A DNA stretch of 64,000 nucleotides from Phlebotomus papatasi (Eukaryota; Arthropoda; Insecta; Diptera; Psychodidae), in NCBI RefSeq assembly GCF_024763615.1, contig NC_077223.1, positions 62,372,627-62,436,626 of the forward strand. The letters run 5' to 3'. The notes beneath the pieces were generated by a model that did not search any database, was not told where the DNA came from, and was given only the letters and a program-made list of their open reading frames with translations. A program made the position numbers and the translations under genes. Positions 1 through 11,680 of the stretch are shown here, in pieces (the first letter of the stretch is position 1; each line of letters starts with the position of its first letter).

Positions 1-154
1 CTTATGACATATTCGATGTCAATTCAAATATAAACCAATACCAAAGTTCTTTAAAAAATAAGGGTTTAATCATTGGGAAGAGAAGGTAGTGCTACTACTA
101 CTTAAAATCTCCAAGCAGCCTAAAATTATGAAATACATATTTGATTAATTAAAC

Positions 155-281
155 CAGAGGTGAGAAGAACCGTTTAAACCGAATAAACGTCTAAATAAGT
201 TTGTTCTGGTAGCGTTTTGACCATTGACGTATATGTTTCATATGACGTTTATTCGGTTTCAACGGTTCTTACACGTCTTTG
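155..281. mobile_element. hAT-type MITE, copy 1 (CAGAGG family)
   Basis: This is a 127-bp foldback element. The left end begins CAGAGGTGAGAAGAACCGTT and the right end is its imperfect reverse complement, ending in GTCTTTG. It is flanked by a perfect 8-bp direct repeat, AATTAAAC, at 147-154 and 282-289, which is the hallmark of hAT insertion. Related copies lie at 16920-17048 and 24502-25084. It has no coding capacity and depends on a hAT transposase elsewhere. Confidence 0.85.
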
Positions 282-347
282 AATTAAACGACTTAATAAG
301 TAAATTGTCAAAATCTTTTGGACTGTTTTTAAAATCCAAAAGCTATA

Positions 348-560
348 GGGAAAACTGGGGCACCACCAAACACGGGATAGCACCAAACACTGCAATTTTT
401 TCAATAGGATATTCGACTTCAGAGGACAAGACTTATACAAATTTTTAGGCATTATAGGGATGCTTGTCCACTGAAGAAATGGTCGAGATAGTTCAAATAG
501 CTTAGAAATAAAAATTAGTGTTCGGTGCTACCCCGTGTTTGGTGGTGCCCCAATTTCCCC
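348..560. mobile_element. Foldback MITE of the GGGGCACCACC family, copy 1
   Basis: Terminal inverted repeats of about 40 bp: the left end reads GGGAAAACTGGGGCACCACC and the right end GGTGGTGCCCCAATTTCCCC, with a TA on each outer side (probable TA target duplication). The two short overlapping reading frames here lie in the inverted arms and are not genes. A diverged second copy is at 6279-6716. Confidence 0.7.
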
Positions 561-2949
561 TAATCAAATTTCTCTGAGTGAGTGTCGTCTGTGGCCCATC
601 GTATTGCATTAGTTTCCTCATTCTTGAGTTTCTGAGCTACAACTTCAGAAATTCCTCAACTCCTGAAGTTGTGGGTGGCCTAAATGAGTAAGTTTTTGCT
701 AAAGTGGCATGAGTGGCAAATTAGAGAAACGCAGATGTCGTAACTTTATCCATTTTGATGGTGAATAATTTGAGATGTGCGCCAACATAATTCAGTGGCG
801 TTGGAGGAAATGATAACATCCCTGGAGGGCGATTAGTGTGAAAAGTTGATGGTTCTCCCCACATCTCAACCAAAATTCCACGTGGCGCGCCGTGCTCTCT
901 GTCACGTGATACTCATTAATATTAATGCCATTAACATTGTAATAACTTCCTGAGTGAGAAAAAGGGGTTGCCGGCATTCCCTAATGCTGCCAAAGTAGCA
1001 GTTTCGAGTTCAAGTCGTAATCATACAAGACATTGAAAGTGAGCCAAATATACCTGGAGGATGATTAATTGTAGGCTCTTACCAGGATATTATTCCCTAT
1101 TTTGTCACAAAGCCATCACTAACCTACAGAGTTGGAGTTTGTGGTTTAATCGATAACTTACGGGTGGACTTAAGGAAGTTTCCCAGGTATGTTCTCTTTT
1201 GGAAAATCCCTCCAACAATGCGACTCAGAATTCTGTAGGATATTACTCTAAAATTTCACAACTCGAAAAGCACTCGGAAGAATGTTCTTTTGGTGAATTA
1301 GTTGCTAAAGTCTTCCCTGAACTGTCACTTAACTCAATTTAATGCTAAAAGATGTTTTTTCGCCGAGATTTTCCGCCTTTTACCTCTACTTATTTCTCGT
1401 CAAATCAAATTCTATTCTTGATTCTCTTATCTTTGTCGCAGCTATTTTTCTTTTTATTAAAAATTAATGGACTCAGGAAAATCCCAAAGATATATGAGCA
1501 TAGACTGTGAGGACAAAATATCCATATGAGATGGATTTGAGAAGGACAAAAGGATAAGGATGAAAGCAAAATATGAGAAAAAGCCAACGGACTTTGATGG
1601 AATGAGGGTGAGCTTTTCCAACGTCCTTTTTATGACAGCAACAAAAAAAAAAGAACCGCATGACCGGGAAAGTTGAGACAAAGAGCACAATTAAATACAT
1701 CGCTCGAGAAGTTGAAAAGGCGGATTATGCAAATATCAGGCTCAATTACTTCTTTGCTGGCAAAATGTTTGAAAATGGTCTGAAAGGAGAGAGTGGAAAT
1801 TAGTTGGGAATTGGAGTTTTCTCCAAGAACATTTCCTTTTTGTTTTCATTATTTCTCACAAAATGTAAATATTCTAAGCTAAGCCATTTTATGATAATAT
1901 TAATTAATTAATATTATTTCTCGCAGTGTGTACTCAGTGCTAAAACAAAAGAAAGCTATAATGAAAAAGAAGTAATGAAAGTCTCAATTTAATTGGGAGT
2001 CGTAGGATTGGGCTTGAAAAACCAGTGTTATTATAATTTCTTTTTCACTCTGACAGAGTGTATAAGTTTCGTATAAGAGTATCCATGAAAATTTATACAA
2101 TACTTGTGCCTCTGAATTTTCCAAATTTTATTCTTCAATTTTAATATGCTTCTATCTGAAAAGTATTAAAAAAAAGCTTCTCTTTATTGCGAAAATAAAC
2201 TTTAAATATAGACTTTGCAGCAGTTATTTTTTTTTTAATTTAATTGAGTTAATTCACTCTACCCATATCGACACAAGAGCAGTACAGTTGGAATGACATT
2301 GAACTTTTTTTTAAAATATCTCTGCACATATTTTTAATGTATCATTACTTCAAAAAATAAAACACACAAACGGCAATTTTGAGGAAGATTTTTGTTGGAT
2401 GTATCGATGTATGTATTCTGGATTCCAAAATGGGTCCTATGACGGTCGTCAGAGCGTCGAATGACGGAAAGTGGGGAATAATATGACGGTTATTACGAAA
2501 GTCACTTGGCGTCGTAATAACTCTGAGATTACTCGCCAACGACTAAAATATGACGCACCAACATGGGCTCTTCCAGTGACTTCTAGTGTCCCTATTAAAA
2601 AATGTTCCCCTCACTGGGTATACCTGCTGGCACATATAATCCCAGTTTTTTTCTCTAAATTTTTAACATAATAAAATTATGTATAATTCAAGCGATTGAA
2701 TTATACAATTCAATTTAGCGAACCAGTAAGTTGAACCAGTAAGTTGAAGTACCAGTCCGTTCGCTGTGTAAAAAAGAAAGAAGAAAATTAGCTCCTAACC
2801 AAATTCAAAACTGATGCATAAAAAAGTAGAGGAATTAGTGACAAAAAACCTAAAGAAAAGATCAACCAATAACTACTGAGGAAGACACGATAAGTGCCGG
2901 AAGCTCTGGTGAAATTGTGTGTTTGATTCATAGGATTCGATTAACAAAT
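561..2949. other. Gene-free AT-rich stretch
   Basis: No reading frame here looks like protein, and I see no RNA gene. Reading frames are short, low-complexity and overlap on both strands. A run of A/T tracts lies at 1860-2260. From about 2700 the sequence passes into the remnant of a pogo-like transposon. Confidence 0.5.
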
Positions 2950-3619
2950 TCCGACGCTCACCAGAAGGACAGATTGTACTAAAAAACCTAGCTCAAAACA
3001 TATGATGTACCAGAGTGATACTGTACAAAAAATTGTCTGGCAGATACTCGGAAGAGTGCCCCAATGGCAGGCCAACGGTGCTTACAAAAGAACAAGAAGA
3101 AGAACTTGTCATGTGGATCATGAGATGTGCGGATGGTTGTCATCCCATCAGCAAGGAACAAATTCTGGACAGCGTTAAAATCATCTGCGGGACCATCAAA
3201 ATTCCAAACTATTTTACGGATAGAGGGCCTGGAGATGCTTGTTTCAGGAATTTTCTCAAGCGTCATCCAGAGTTTAGCAAGCGCAAGCCAAAGTCCTTCT
3301 CATTGGAAAGGGCTGTGGTTACTGCTGAAGATCTCACTATTTCAGAATTGTCGAGAATATGTCACAGAACACGATCTGCTGACCATTTCACCAGACCGGG
3401 TTTTTTAATTGTGACGAAAGTGCCTTTTTCTTGACATCAGAAGATGGAAATATATTGGCCAGGAAAGGTTCACGCGTTGTGCCAACTCTTAAAAATTTTG
3501 GACCGAGGGAATGTGCCACAACACTCTTCATGATGTCTGCTAGTGGCCAACTTGTTCCTCCAATGGTTGTTCATAAAACTGATATTACAACAAAAATTGC
3601 CTTTCACATTACATGTTAA
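2950..3619 (+). pseudogene. Decayed pogo/Tigger-type transposase
   Basis: Conceptual translation shows the pogo-transposase order. A YDVP...LYKKLSGRY segment (helix-turn-helix of the psq/CENP-B type) is followed by GRPTVLTKEQEEELVMWI, a Tc5/CENP-B second DNA-binding domain ending RGPGDACFRNFLKRHPEF, and then the start of the DDE domain with FNCDESAFFL and GSRVVPTLKN. These pieces lie in three frames (shifts near 3015 and between about 3300 and 3400), and the catalytic domain stops at 3619, so the copy is dead. Sequences resembling GCGAA-containing termini lie near 2715 and 3720 but I could not fix the ends. It could be the ancient source type for the TA-flanked pogo-like MITEs elsewhere in the window, though the termini are not demonstrably the same. 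Confidence 0.75.
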
Positions 3620-3808
3620 ATGAAATAATCCAATAAAATTTTTAAAAATGTAATAAAAAATTATTTTCTCGTTTTAATTGAGTGATCTAATTTAAAGACC
3701 AATTGATCCAATTAGCGAAGAGGCGATCCACTTAGTGAACGCTAACTTATTTCAGTATTATCATTATTTTATAAGTTTTCTTTAAAATTTTTGATATTTT
3801 TTTTTTAT

Positions 3809-3950
3809 ATTATGTTTATGAATGAAACAGTGAATAATTCTATGGATTTAGAAGGAGTAAAAGAGAATTTCATCAGTCCAAAAACAAGCTTTTTAAGTAG
3901 CACTCTACGGAAAATAATCCTGTTACCCCATCTTACTATAATCATTGACT
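3809..3950. repeat. Dispersed repeat shared with 30914-31052
   Basis: The stretch starting TTATGTTTATGAATGAAACA reappears with few changes at 30914-31052 inside a pogo-like MITE. The reading frame across it is part of the repeat and not a gene. Confidence 0.6.
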
Positions 3951-5886
3951 CATATGTTTTTAAAGTGATAATAAAGTCTTACGGAAACACTAGAATAAAT
4001 TTGAATTTTCGAAAAAGTTTGAATTTTCGAACATCGACTGTGTTATTATAGGTAAGATGCTAAATTGACGCACCTTACTTGATCGGTCGCTTTTACATAA
4101 CCAAAATACGGCCGTACACCCAGGCTGATTATATCTTTTAAAGAATTGACAAATAAGTTCAATGTCCTTGATAATATGCAAATTAAAGATGCTCCGTTAA
4201 GACCGATTTCGTTTAAATCTAGTTAAGTTTTTCATCTAATCTATTTTAAACTTGCGATTTCGTGAAAAAAAAAATCTACAATATAACTCTGAAATCCTTT
4301 GACACAAGTACAAAAGCTTTTCTTTCAAAATACTTCTAAATTTAGCACATATTTTTCTCATTGTTTGGACTACAAAGGGATCAATTTCATTGAAATCCGT
4401 TGAAAGCATCACAAAGAGCTTTTTCTGACTAATAACACCATTTGAGAACATTTTATAGTGAACAAGGAAACGTGTTATCACGCGAAAATACGGGCAAAAA
4501 TGCATTAGCAAAATTAATCGCTGAAATCCAATATTGACCAAAATATCAATAATACCAAGAGCGATACTTGATGCAGAACACGTGATAAAACTGCAATTGC
4601 GTGTTCAGGAAAGCTTTGATCCGATATATCGTGGATGCCACAAAATTTTCGCAAAATCTCTTTTCGATAGAATTAATCTCCCTTGACGCATTGTCCCGAA
4701 TTTTGCCAGGAAGTTCACCAACAGGGTGATTTTTCGTGGGCGGTGTACTGCGAATGCCAATAAATCAATAATGTGTCCGTTCAAAAAGCTAAAATTCTCT
4801 CCCATCGGGAGTTTCAAGAGGACTAAACCCCCACGTCCTCTGCGGATGCATCTCTGGGCATCTTTCGGTCAAACGAATTTATTCATGATTCTCCCAATGG
4901 GAGACTACACATTTTTTTCCCAGAGGACTGTCCGTAATGCCGTAAATCTGCAAACGTGACACAATATTTTATTTTCTGCCATACAATCCATTTTTCATCG
5001 GAAACGTGACACCCTAGGCAGGTTTTACACTCTCTATCGATGGGACGTACACAGAAAGTGTAAATTTTCCTAGATCAAATCCCCATCCATTACTAACGAA
5101 AAAAAAAGGAATTTTTGAAAGGCAACCACTTAAAGTGGACAAACGGGTCACACAGACCATTTTCAAATCAGATAAAATACAAAATGGATAAGGCAAAAAG
5201 CTAACTTAAAATAAAGTAAAGGGGACTGTTCACATACAGGACAAAAAATAAAACTACCCTCGTTCAATGCCTTGTTAAAATTTTCATAGTTACACAATTG
5301 ATAATGTCTTACAAACAGATTATGGGATAATATAAAATATTAGAATTCTTTTTAAGTTCATAAAAAAGGCCTATTGAATTTCTCAAAAGTTCCCATGAAA
5401 AAAAACCATCATTTTTGGTCATATCATAATACCTAATAAATCGAGTTAAATCAAAATTTTTGAATTTGAAATGTACTATAACAGGAGGGAGATGCTACTG
5501 TTGCATCCAGGTAAACCAAACTCCCAAAAGAATCTGACAACTAAAAATAAATCATACGTTCAATACGATTTAAGGATAGCAATTTGAATAAGTTCCACTG
5601 GAACTTTTAGAAAGCTCATGAGTATTTTTGTAGGACTGCAATCAATCAATACACATTTGGAGTAATTTTAGCCAAAAATCATCTTTTCATAGAATTTAAC
5701 ATTTTTCTCTAAAGTAGTACAGGCGATTTCCTCAAAAATGCTATTTTTGACAAAATTGCCCTCATTAAAACTGCCAGATTTATCAAAAATGCGAACTTGT
5801 AACTTTTATGTGATATTTCAAAATTTAGTTATCCATTTACCTTTTAGAGAAGTAAAATAGAACAGGAATCATGGGAAAGACAAAGT
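3951..5886. other. Gene-free stretch
   Basis: No gene is supported. Around 4560-5060 the base composition is less AT-rich, and some short palindromic words occur (CTCCCATCGGGAG near 4798, CTCCCAATGGGAG near 4892), but no frame resembles a known protein. Confidence 0.4.
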
Positions 5887-6198
5887 GAGCCCGATCACAA
5901 GTAGATTTTGATTCTCCAATAGTGTCTTGGATGAAAGGTAAATGGAACTCTATTTGCACAAAAAGTCGTTGAAGTTCGAAGAATTCAAATTCAATTTCGA
6001 ATTTTCATACTAAATTTTCGAACAAGTTGGGGAAAATTTATCAAATTCCCCACCTTGTTCGAAAATTTAGTATGAAAATTCGAAATTGAATTTAAATTCT
6101 TCGAACTTCAACGACTTTTTGTTCAAATAGAGTTCCATTTACCTTTCATCCAAGACACTATTGGAGAATCAAAATCTACTTGTGATCGGGCTCAATCA
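5887..6198. mobile_element. Near-perfect long hairpin (foldback element)
   Basis: Arms of about 145 bp run inward from GAGCCCGATCACAAGTAGAT at the left to its exact complement ending CGGGCTC at the right. Only a short GGGGAAAATTTATCAAATTCCCC centre separates them. The arms are almost identical, so the element is young or gene-converted. A related single arm lies at 15740-15857. No clear target-site duplication was found. Confidence 0.75.
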
Positions 6199-6278
6199 AT
6201 CATTTTTAAATTTCATTCAAATAAATTCATAGTTAACCTCAAAATTTATTCAAAATTACATAAGAAGCAGAACATTTA

Positions 6279-6716
6279 GAGGTAACTGGGGCAGCAGTAA
6301 ACAAAGGGAATTAATAACACTGCGATTTATTTGATTAAGTATTAGATTTCTATTAATTCGTACACTGAGAGAAATCCGAAAAAGTTAAAATAACATTCCG
6401 GAAATGTTAATTTTACCCTGCAGTATTGATCCGAAATCGGTGTAAATATTATGCCTTTTAGGTGTATTGGGGGTTAAAATTACCCTTTTTTCATGTTGAT
6501 TTTACCCTCAAAGGGTGTAAAATTAACATTAAAAAATGTTGATATATTTTTACACCTAAAGTGTTAAAGTCATGAGGAAAAAAAGTTAATCGCACCCTCT
6601 TTTTTTTCTCAGTGAGATATTTTAGGGGTTGTTATCCACTGAAGATATGGTTGGCATAAGCCCAGATAGAAATGAAAGTCAGTGTATACAAGTGACTCTA
6701 CTGCTCCCATTTCCCC
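6279..6716. mobile_element. Foldback MITE of the GGGGCACCACC family, copy 2, interrupted
   Basis: The ends read GAGGTAACTGGGGCAGCAG and CTGCTCCCATTTCCCC with outer TA dinucleotides. The right internal part (TCCACTGAAGATATGGT) matches copy 1 (TCCACTGAAGAAATGGT near 468). The element at 6363-6614 sits between the matching halves, so it was inserted later. Confidence 0.65.
6363..6614. mobile_element. Nested TIR element with CACTGAGAGAAA ends
   Basis: A 252-bp insert whose ends CACTGAGAGAAA and TTTTCTCAGTG are inverted. The interior is rich in the words GTTAATTTTACCC and GGGTGTAAAATTAAC in both orientations. It lies inside the MITE at 6279-6716. Confidence 0.6.
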
Positions 6717-6783
6717 TATACTAATTCCGAATAATTTATTTATTGTTACTTAAAAACCATTTTAAAATCGATTCAGATATGTT

Positions 6784-6985
6784 CAGAAGGGTTCCGGTCA
6801 AAATCCAAAAGACCAAAACCCCGAAAGCTACAATCCTGAACGCGAAAACTCCGAAAGCCAAACTCTTGAAGAACAAAACCCTGAAAGTCAAAATCGGGAT
6901 TTTGGCACATTTGGGATTTCGACTTATTCGGGATTTTGGCCCTTTTGGGATTTTGACCCATTTGAGATTTTTCATAGTCTTTTCA
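6784..6985. repeat. 15-bp-unit minisatellite that flips orientation
   Basis: Imperfect copies of a unit close to AAAATCCCGAAAGCC run forward to about 6893. From about 6895 to 6980 the same unit continues as its reverse complement (GGGATTTTGGC...). All frames stay open through the repeat because the unit is a multiple of three and lacks stops. The reading frames on both strands are by-products (peptide period of five, FGILA on the minus strand). The larger block of the same unit is at 11026-11680. Confidence 0.75.
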
Positions 6986-6989
6986 TGAT

Positions 6990-7530
6990 TTTGGCTTTCG
7001 AAAGTATGGCTGACACAGGTTCAGAATTCTGCAGCTTAAAAAACGTATGGAGTACATTGGGGAATATGGAATCAGTGAATTTTGAAATTATAGAAGTCAG
7101 ACAGTCAGGCTAGAAGCAATAGGTCTTAGGTTAAGCTAAAGACCTTAGGTATAAGCCCATATAAGATCGCCAATTTCTAAACAACTGTTTTAGGGATTTC
7201 TTGACATCATCAGAAGATCAATTCCCCTTAATAAACCGTTCTAAAAGAAACTTTGCCCAAAAAATTATGCATATTAAGAAATTAGAACAGTTCAGTCACA
7301 TCGATACCCTAATGCCGGCTTCAGAATGGAGGTTTAACCCAGTTCCCGAAGATCTCAAAAATCTAAATAACAAGCATTTTTATTGATTTTTCAAAATCAG
7401 ATGGTACATTTGCTATCAATACCCAATCCAAAACAACAATTTCCTAAAAAAATCGTGACTGATAAGGAATTAGAGGACTTAAACCAGACGGCTAAGCCTT
7501 AGGTCTGAAGTCCATATAAGCCTTAAGCCC
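6990..7530. other. Gene-free stretch
   Basis: I see no gene or clear repeat. The frame at 7201-7386 has no recognisable content. Confidence 0.4.
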
Positions 7531-7535
7531 AAAAT

Positions 7536-8716
7536 ACATAGACACAGGGATCGACTTAGGGATCAGCTCGAAAAATGAGGATTGGTGTCGATACACTCAG
7601 GGATCAGCCCAAAATTTGGAAGATCAGGCTGATCTTCTAAATTCGTGCGGTCTAGTGAAATTAAGATTAGACGATATTAGCGCCAGTGCTGAAAATAAAA
7701 AGCCTCACTTTGGGTGTTTCTGGGTGCTTTTCGAAATTTCAATTGGGTGAAAAATCCGTATAAGCGATATAAGCCTTAAGCCGAAAACACACAGACACAG
7801 GGATCGACTTAGGTATCAGCCCGAAAAATGAGGATTGGTGTCAATACACTAACAGCTGAATGTTGAAACGAAGAATAACTTTAGTTAAACCTCAGATTAG
7901 CGTTGATCTAGAGTTAAAATTAAGCTAGGTTTAAATATTTTTTCGTATGCAGAAACGAGGAATAGTGCTTTGACGTAAGCTGTTTTTGTCATATGGCATC
8001 CCCATATTTTGGCTTTTCTGGCATGCCAGAAAATGTTAATTCGTCAATGTTTTCGTTCGATTTAGCAAGATTCCACGGATTTTCCTCGTTATTTGGTAAT
8101 CTTGAACCACCAGACTTGCTAAAAATTCTCTAAAACAAAATAGGAATCAATATTGTGGATGTGAAAGAATGTGCATGTTTTCTGGGTGCAAAAAAAAGCG
8201 CAACTCCCGCGACTCCTACTTCAGTGGCGACTCATTGAAGTTGCATCGTGGATGTTTCTTTTTATTTCAGGCAAAATTGTTTTTTTAAAAAGGTGGAAAT
8301 AGAGTGAAAGCCTTATTTCTTTCCATTAAATCCACTAAAGTGCAGATTATATCAATTTGGTATCATTTAACAGTATTTTCGAGAAGAATTTACGGATAGA
8401 TGTGGACAGGTTTATTCCATCTTTAAGCCAAAAATTATACCTCCGAAATCGGGGGTCTAACGTTAATCCACTGTTTAAATTTATTCTATTTCTCGTTCAA
8501 ACATTAGAAAACGGTGGATCATCCTCGAATTATCTTTATACTTCGATTCAACATTCAGCTGTAAGGGATCAGCCCAAAATTTGGAGGATCAGGCTGATCT
8601 TCTAAATTCGTGCGGTCTAGTGAAATTAAGATTAGACGACATCAGCGCCAGTGCTGAAAATAAAAAGCCTCACTTTGGGTGTTTTTGGGTGCTTTTCGAA
8701 ATGTCAATTGGGTGAA
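7536..8716. repeat. Tandem duplication of a ~245-bp segment, second copy split by an insertion
   Basis: Copy 1 is 7536-7760 (starts GACACAGGGATCGACTTAGG, ends GGGTGAAAAA). Copy 2 starts at about 7784 with the same words, is interrupted at 7852 and resumes at 8565 with GGGATCAGCCCAAAATTTGG to about 8716. By eye the halves are well over 90 percent identical. No coding sequence is evident. Confidence 0.75.
7853..8561. mobile_element. 709-bp non-autonomous DNA transposon with CAGCTGAATGTTGAA ends
   Basis: Terminal inverted repeats of about 21 bp: CAGCTGAATGTTGAAACGAAG at left and CTTCGATTCAACATTCAGCTG at right. It is flanked by TAA on both sides (7850-7852 and 8562-8564). The uninterrupted tandem partner at about 7600-7612 reads ACACTCAGGG where the filled copy gives ACACTAAGGG after removal, so the empty site is preserved in the window. 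A 3-bp TAA duplication suggests a PIF/Harbinger-like mover; a 2-bp TA reading (Tc1-like) is also possible. The frame at 8357-8605 crosses the right end and is not a gene. Confidence 0.75.
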
Positions 8717-8719
8717 AAA

Positions 8720-11025
8720 ACATGGAGAGTAATGGTACACAATGTCGAAAAATCTGAAAATGCGTTAAGATTGGAGTAAAAGGAAGGTCAAAGTGCATCC
8801 TTCTGTACGACAAATCCATTGATATTGCACTTAAGAAGTCTTTCAGCAATCAAAGTGTGGAAATTTAATAGAAATTTACGCTTAAAACGCTAATCCTTGA
8901 TCCAAAATCCTCAGTGTATGATAGTTTTGGCTGATCCTTTACCGTCACATTTTTCGAGCTGAGTATTCTCCAGAATCAGCTTGTATCTATTTTTGGCATT
9001 AGGTGTGAACACTGTATAAGCACAATGGAGCAAGAAGTAACATAGACAAATAACTCATTAAAAATTAATTTAAGAAGATACGTAGTTTTGAAGAGGACTG
9101 AGATGTGATGGGGGAATAAAGGTATCCCATGAAAACCCTAAGTTACTCTCTCTAACTGTTTGACCATTACCTCTGATAATAGTCTGACACAAAGTTACCT
9201 TAGCTCAACTATATCTGGATAAGGACTAAAAATTCCAGATAAAGACCCATATGTGAGGGTGAATTTCTCAAACTTTTTAAATGTGTGACAGATGTCATCT
9301 ACTTTATGATAGACTATTGAAATGTAGAAAATTTGTTAATTTTTTTTTAATTTCAAATATTAAAACGCATTTATATCTTTTCATAAAAATAAATTCAAAC
9401 GTTTATTAGACAAAATATCGTAATGATCGTAATAGACTAAATACAAATATGTATGGGTATTAATTTTTCAACTTTTGATTTTCCTTTGCACTTTAAAGGA
9501 ATGGAACATTTTATTTGCTGAAATGACAAAATAGAATTAATTATTCTCCAAATAATGGAAAATAATACAAAATTCCGCAATTCTGTCAGAGATTGTGTCT
9601 GCTAGAGCTATAAATGTGACGGTAGAAAGTTGGTTAAAGTTAAAACTGTGGGCGGATTTCCCATGTCAAGGTGATATTTGGATGCATTTCAGCAACAAAC
9701 TGGCTTCAAAGTTTTTAGTCTGGCATGTAGCTGAGCATGAATTGGAACTTTCATTCCCATTCTACTCGAGATTCTTACAAAGTTGCTACTCCATTTTCCC
9801 GCTGAAATAGAGAGGAGTTTGAGGAGTATTGAGGTTATGCCAAGTTCTCCTTAAAATTATCTCATCATTAATTTGTCGCTCATTGACGATAACACCATGA
9901 AATTTCCACTCAATTCACCCTAAATTTCCCAGAAAAGTTCATTTTCATTGTTGAACTTCAATCCACCCTAAAATTATTTATCGCTTATTAATGCACAAAA
10001 TCTTAAGGGATAAGTTGTTAGAGGGCACATGCGGTTTATTTGTGGAAAATCACACAAAATTCAAGTCGATGTTTGTGATAAATTGCTCAAGTTTCTAAGA
10101 GTTTCAGGCAAAATGGAAATCTCTCTTAATGCCTCGGCTCATTGACTCCTTTTTCTCCGCATAAAGACTTTGAAAAGTTTTAGACATATTTCACATATAC
10201 GAGGGTTAAATGCCTGTCCAATTCATTTTATTTGATTAGCTCCTAACTTTTAGAATCTCACGACATTATGTCTTAAAAAACTTAGGACAAATAAGATGTC
10301 CATTTTATTGCTCTAACTTTACAGAGGGAGCATTTTCTGTAATCCCACGATATTTTGGCACACCGAAATTTTCACCTTCTAATTGGTGATCTATTTTTTA
10401 CATATATTTCTGAATAAGACAATTTGCGAAAAATGATTTTAAGATATTTTTTTACTCGGGTATCCTGTCTCAGGACCACAGGTTAAATAGTTAGCGATAA
10501 TGACTTTGGGAGTCCGGAGGGCATTTTCCAACCTCTACTCTTTCCCATAAATTCTAAATAACCATACAAATACAAAATAGTCTAAAATAATTTCATTTTA
10601 AGACGACAGTAAACTGTCAAGTGTACTAAAACTGTGCGAAATACTAATTAGTGGTAATTACTTGAAAGCTCCATCTTAAAATGGAATATTACTTGAGTTA
10701 ATATTACATTCTAACAGGGGCCCATCAAGCCTAATAAAAAGTGAAGCTATTTTTCACTTTTCCTTCTAATATTTTGCAGATATTGCACCGCGACTTAAAC
10801 AAATTTGCTCGTAGTTCTTGTATTATTTTGGCGAACATTATGAAAGATGTATTTTTAGATAGCTATCAATGCATAATTTCGAAATATATCAGACTGATAA
10901 GTCAATTCTCTTTAGGAAAAAACTTGCCATTAGTTTTCAGTACCTCCATGTCAAAAAGTATGGAAAATGAATGTCGAGAGGCCCCTGCATTCTAACATAC
11001 TTTAAATGTTCAGTAAAGTTTGGTT
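8720..11025. other. Gene-free stretch
   Basis: No protein-like frame, tRNA or clear transposon end is visible. The frames near 9595-9810 and 10741-10995 show no recognisable domain or codon bias. Confidence 0.4.
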
Positions 11026-11680
11026 AATCCAACATCCGAAAACCAGAATCTTGAAAGCCAAAATATCAAAAGCCAAAATCCTGAGAAGACAAACACACAA
11101 ATGGAACGAAATGCCGAATAAAAAGAAATTTCGAATAGGTAAAAATCCCGCACGCCAAATTCCGAACGACAAAATCCCGAAAGCCAAAATCCCGAAAGAA
11201 CCCAAATGCTAAATAGCCGAAATTCCGAATGAACCGAAATCTCAAATAGCCAAAATTCCCGAACGTCAAAATTCCAAAAGGACCAAAATCTCAAATAGCC
11301 AAAATTTACGGAAAGCCAAAATCCTGAAAGACAGATTCCCTAACGTCAAAATCCCGAACGCCGAAATCCCGAAAGGAAAATCCCTAAACGTCAAAATCCA
11401 GAATAGCCAAAATTCCGAACACCGAAATCTCTAAAGCCAAATTCCCCAACGTCAAAATCCCCAACTTCAAAATCCCGAACGCCGAAATCCCGAAAGGCAA
11501 ATCATCAAACATCAAAATCCAGAAAGCCAAAATCCCGAAAAGATCAAAATCCCAAATAGCCAAAATTCTGAATGGGCCGAAATCTCCAATAGCCAAAATT
11601 CCTGAATGCCAAAATCCCAAACGGTAATATTCTGAAAGCCAAAATCGCGAATAATTAAAATACTGAAAATAACGAAACTA
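11026..11680. repeat. 15-bp-unit minisatellite, long block
   Basis: About 40 degenerate copies of a unit close to AAAATCCCGAAAGCC, with variants AAAATTCCGAACGCC and AAATAGCCAAAATCC. The unit is stop-free in several frames, producing four overlapping spurious frames that read as FGILAFGIL on the minus strand and KIPKAKIPK on the plus strand. No initiation context or unique sequence supports a real protein. Confidence 0.85.

Noticed and set aside
5887..6198. Assembly artefact (collapsed inverted join)
   Set aside because: A diverged single arm occurs at 15740-15857, so the hairpin is a real repeat family; an artefact is still not fully excluded.
11002..11294. Several FGIL-rich minus frames and KIPKA-rich plus frames
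   Set aside because: They are open only because the 15-bp unit lacks stops; no unique sequence flanks them.
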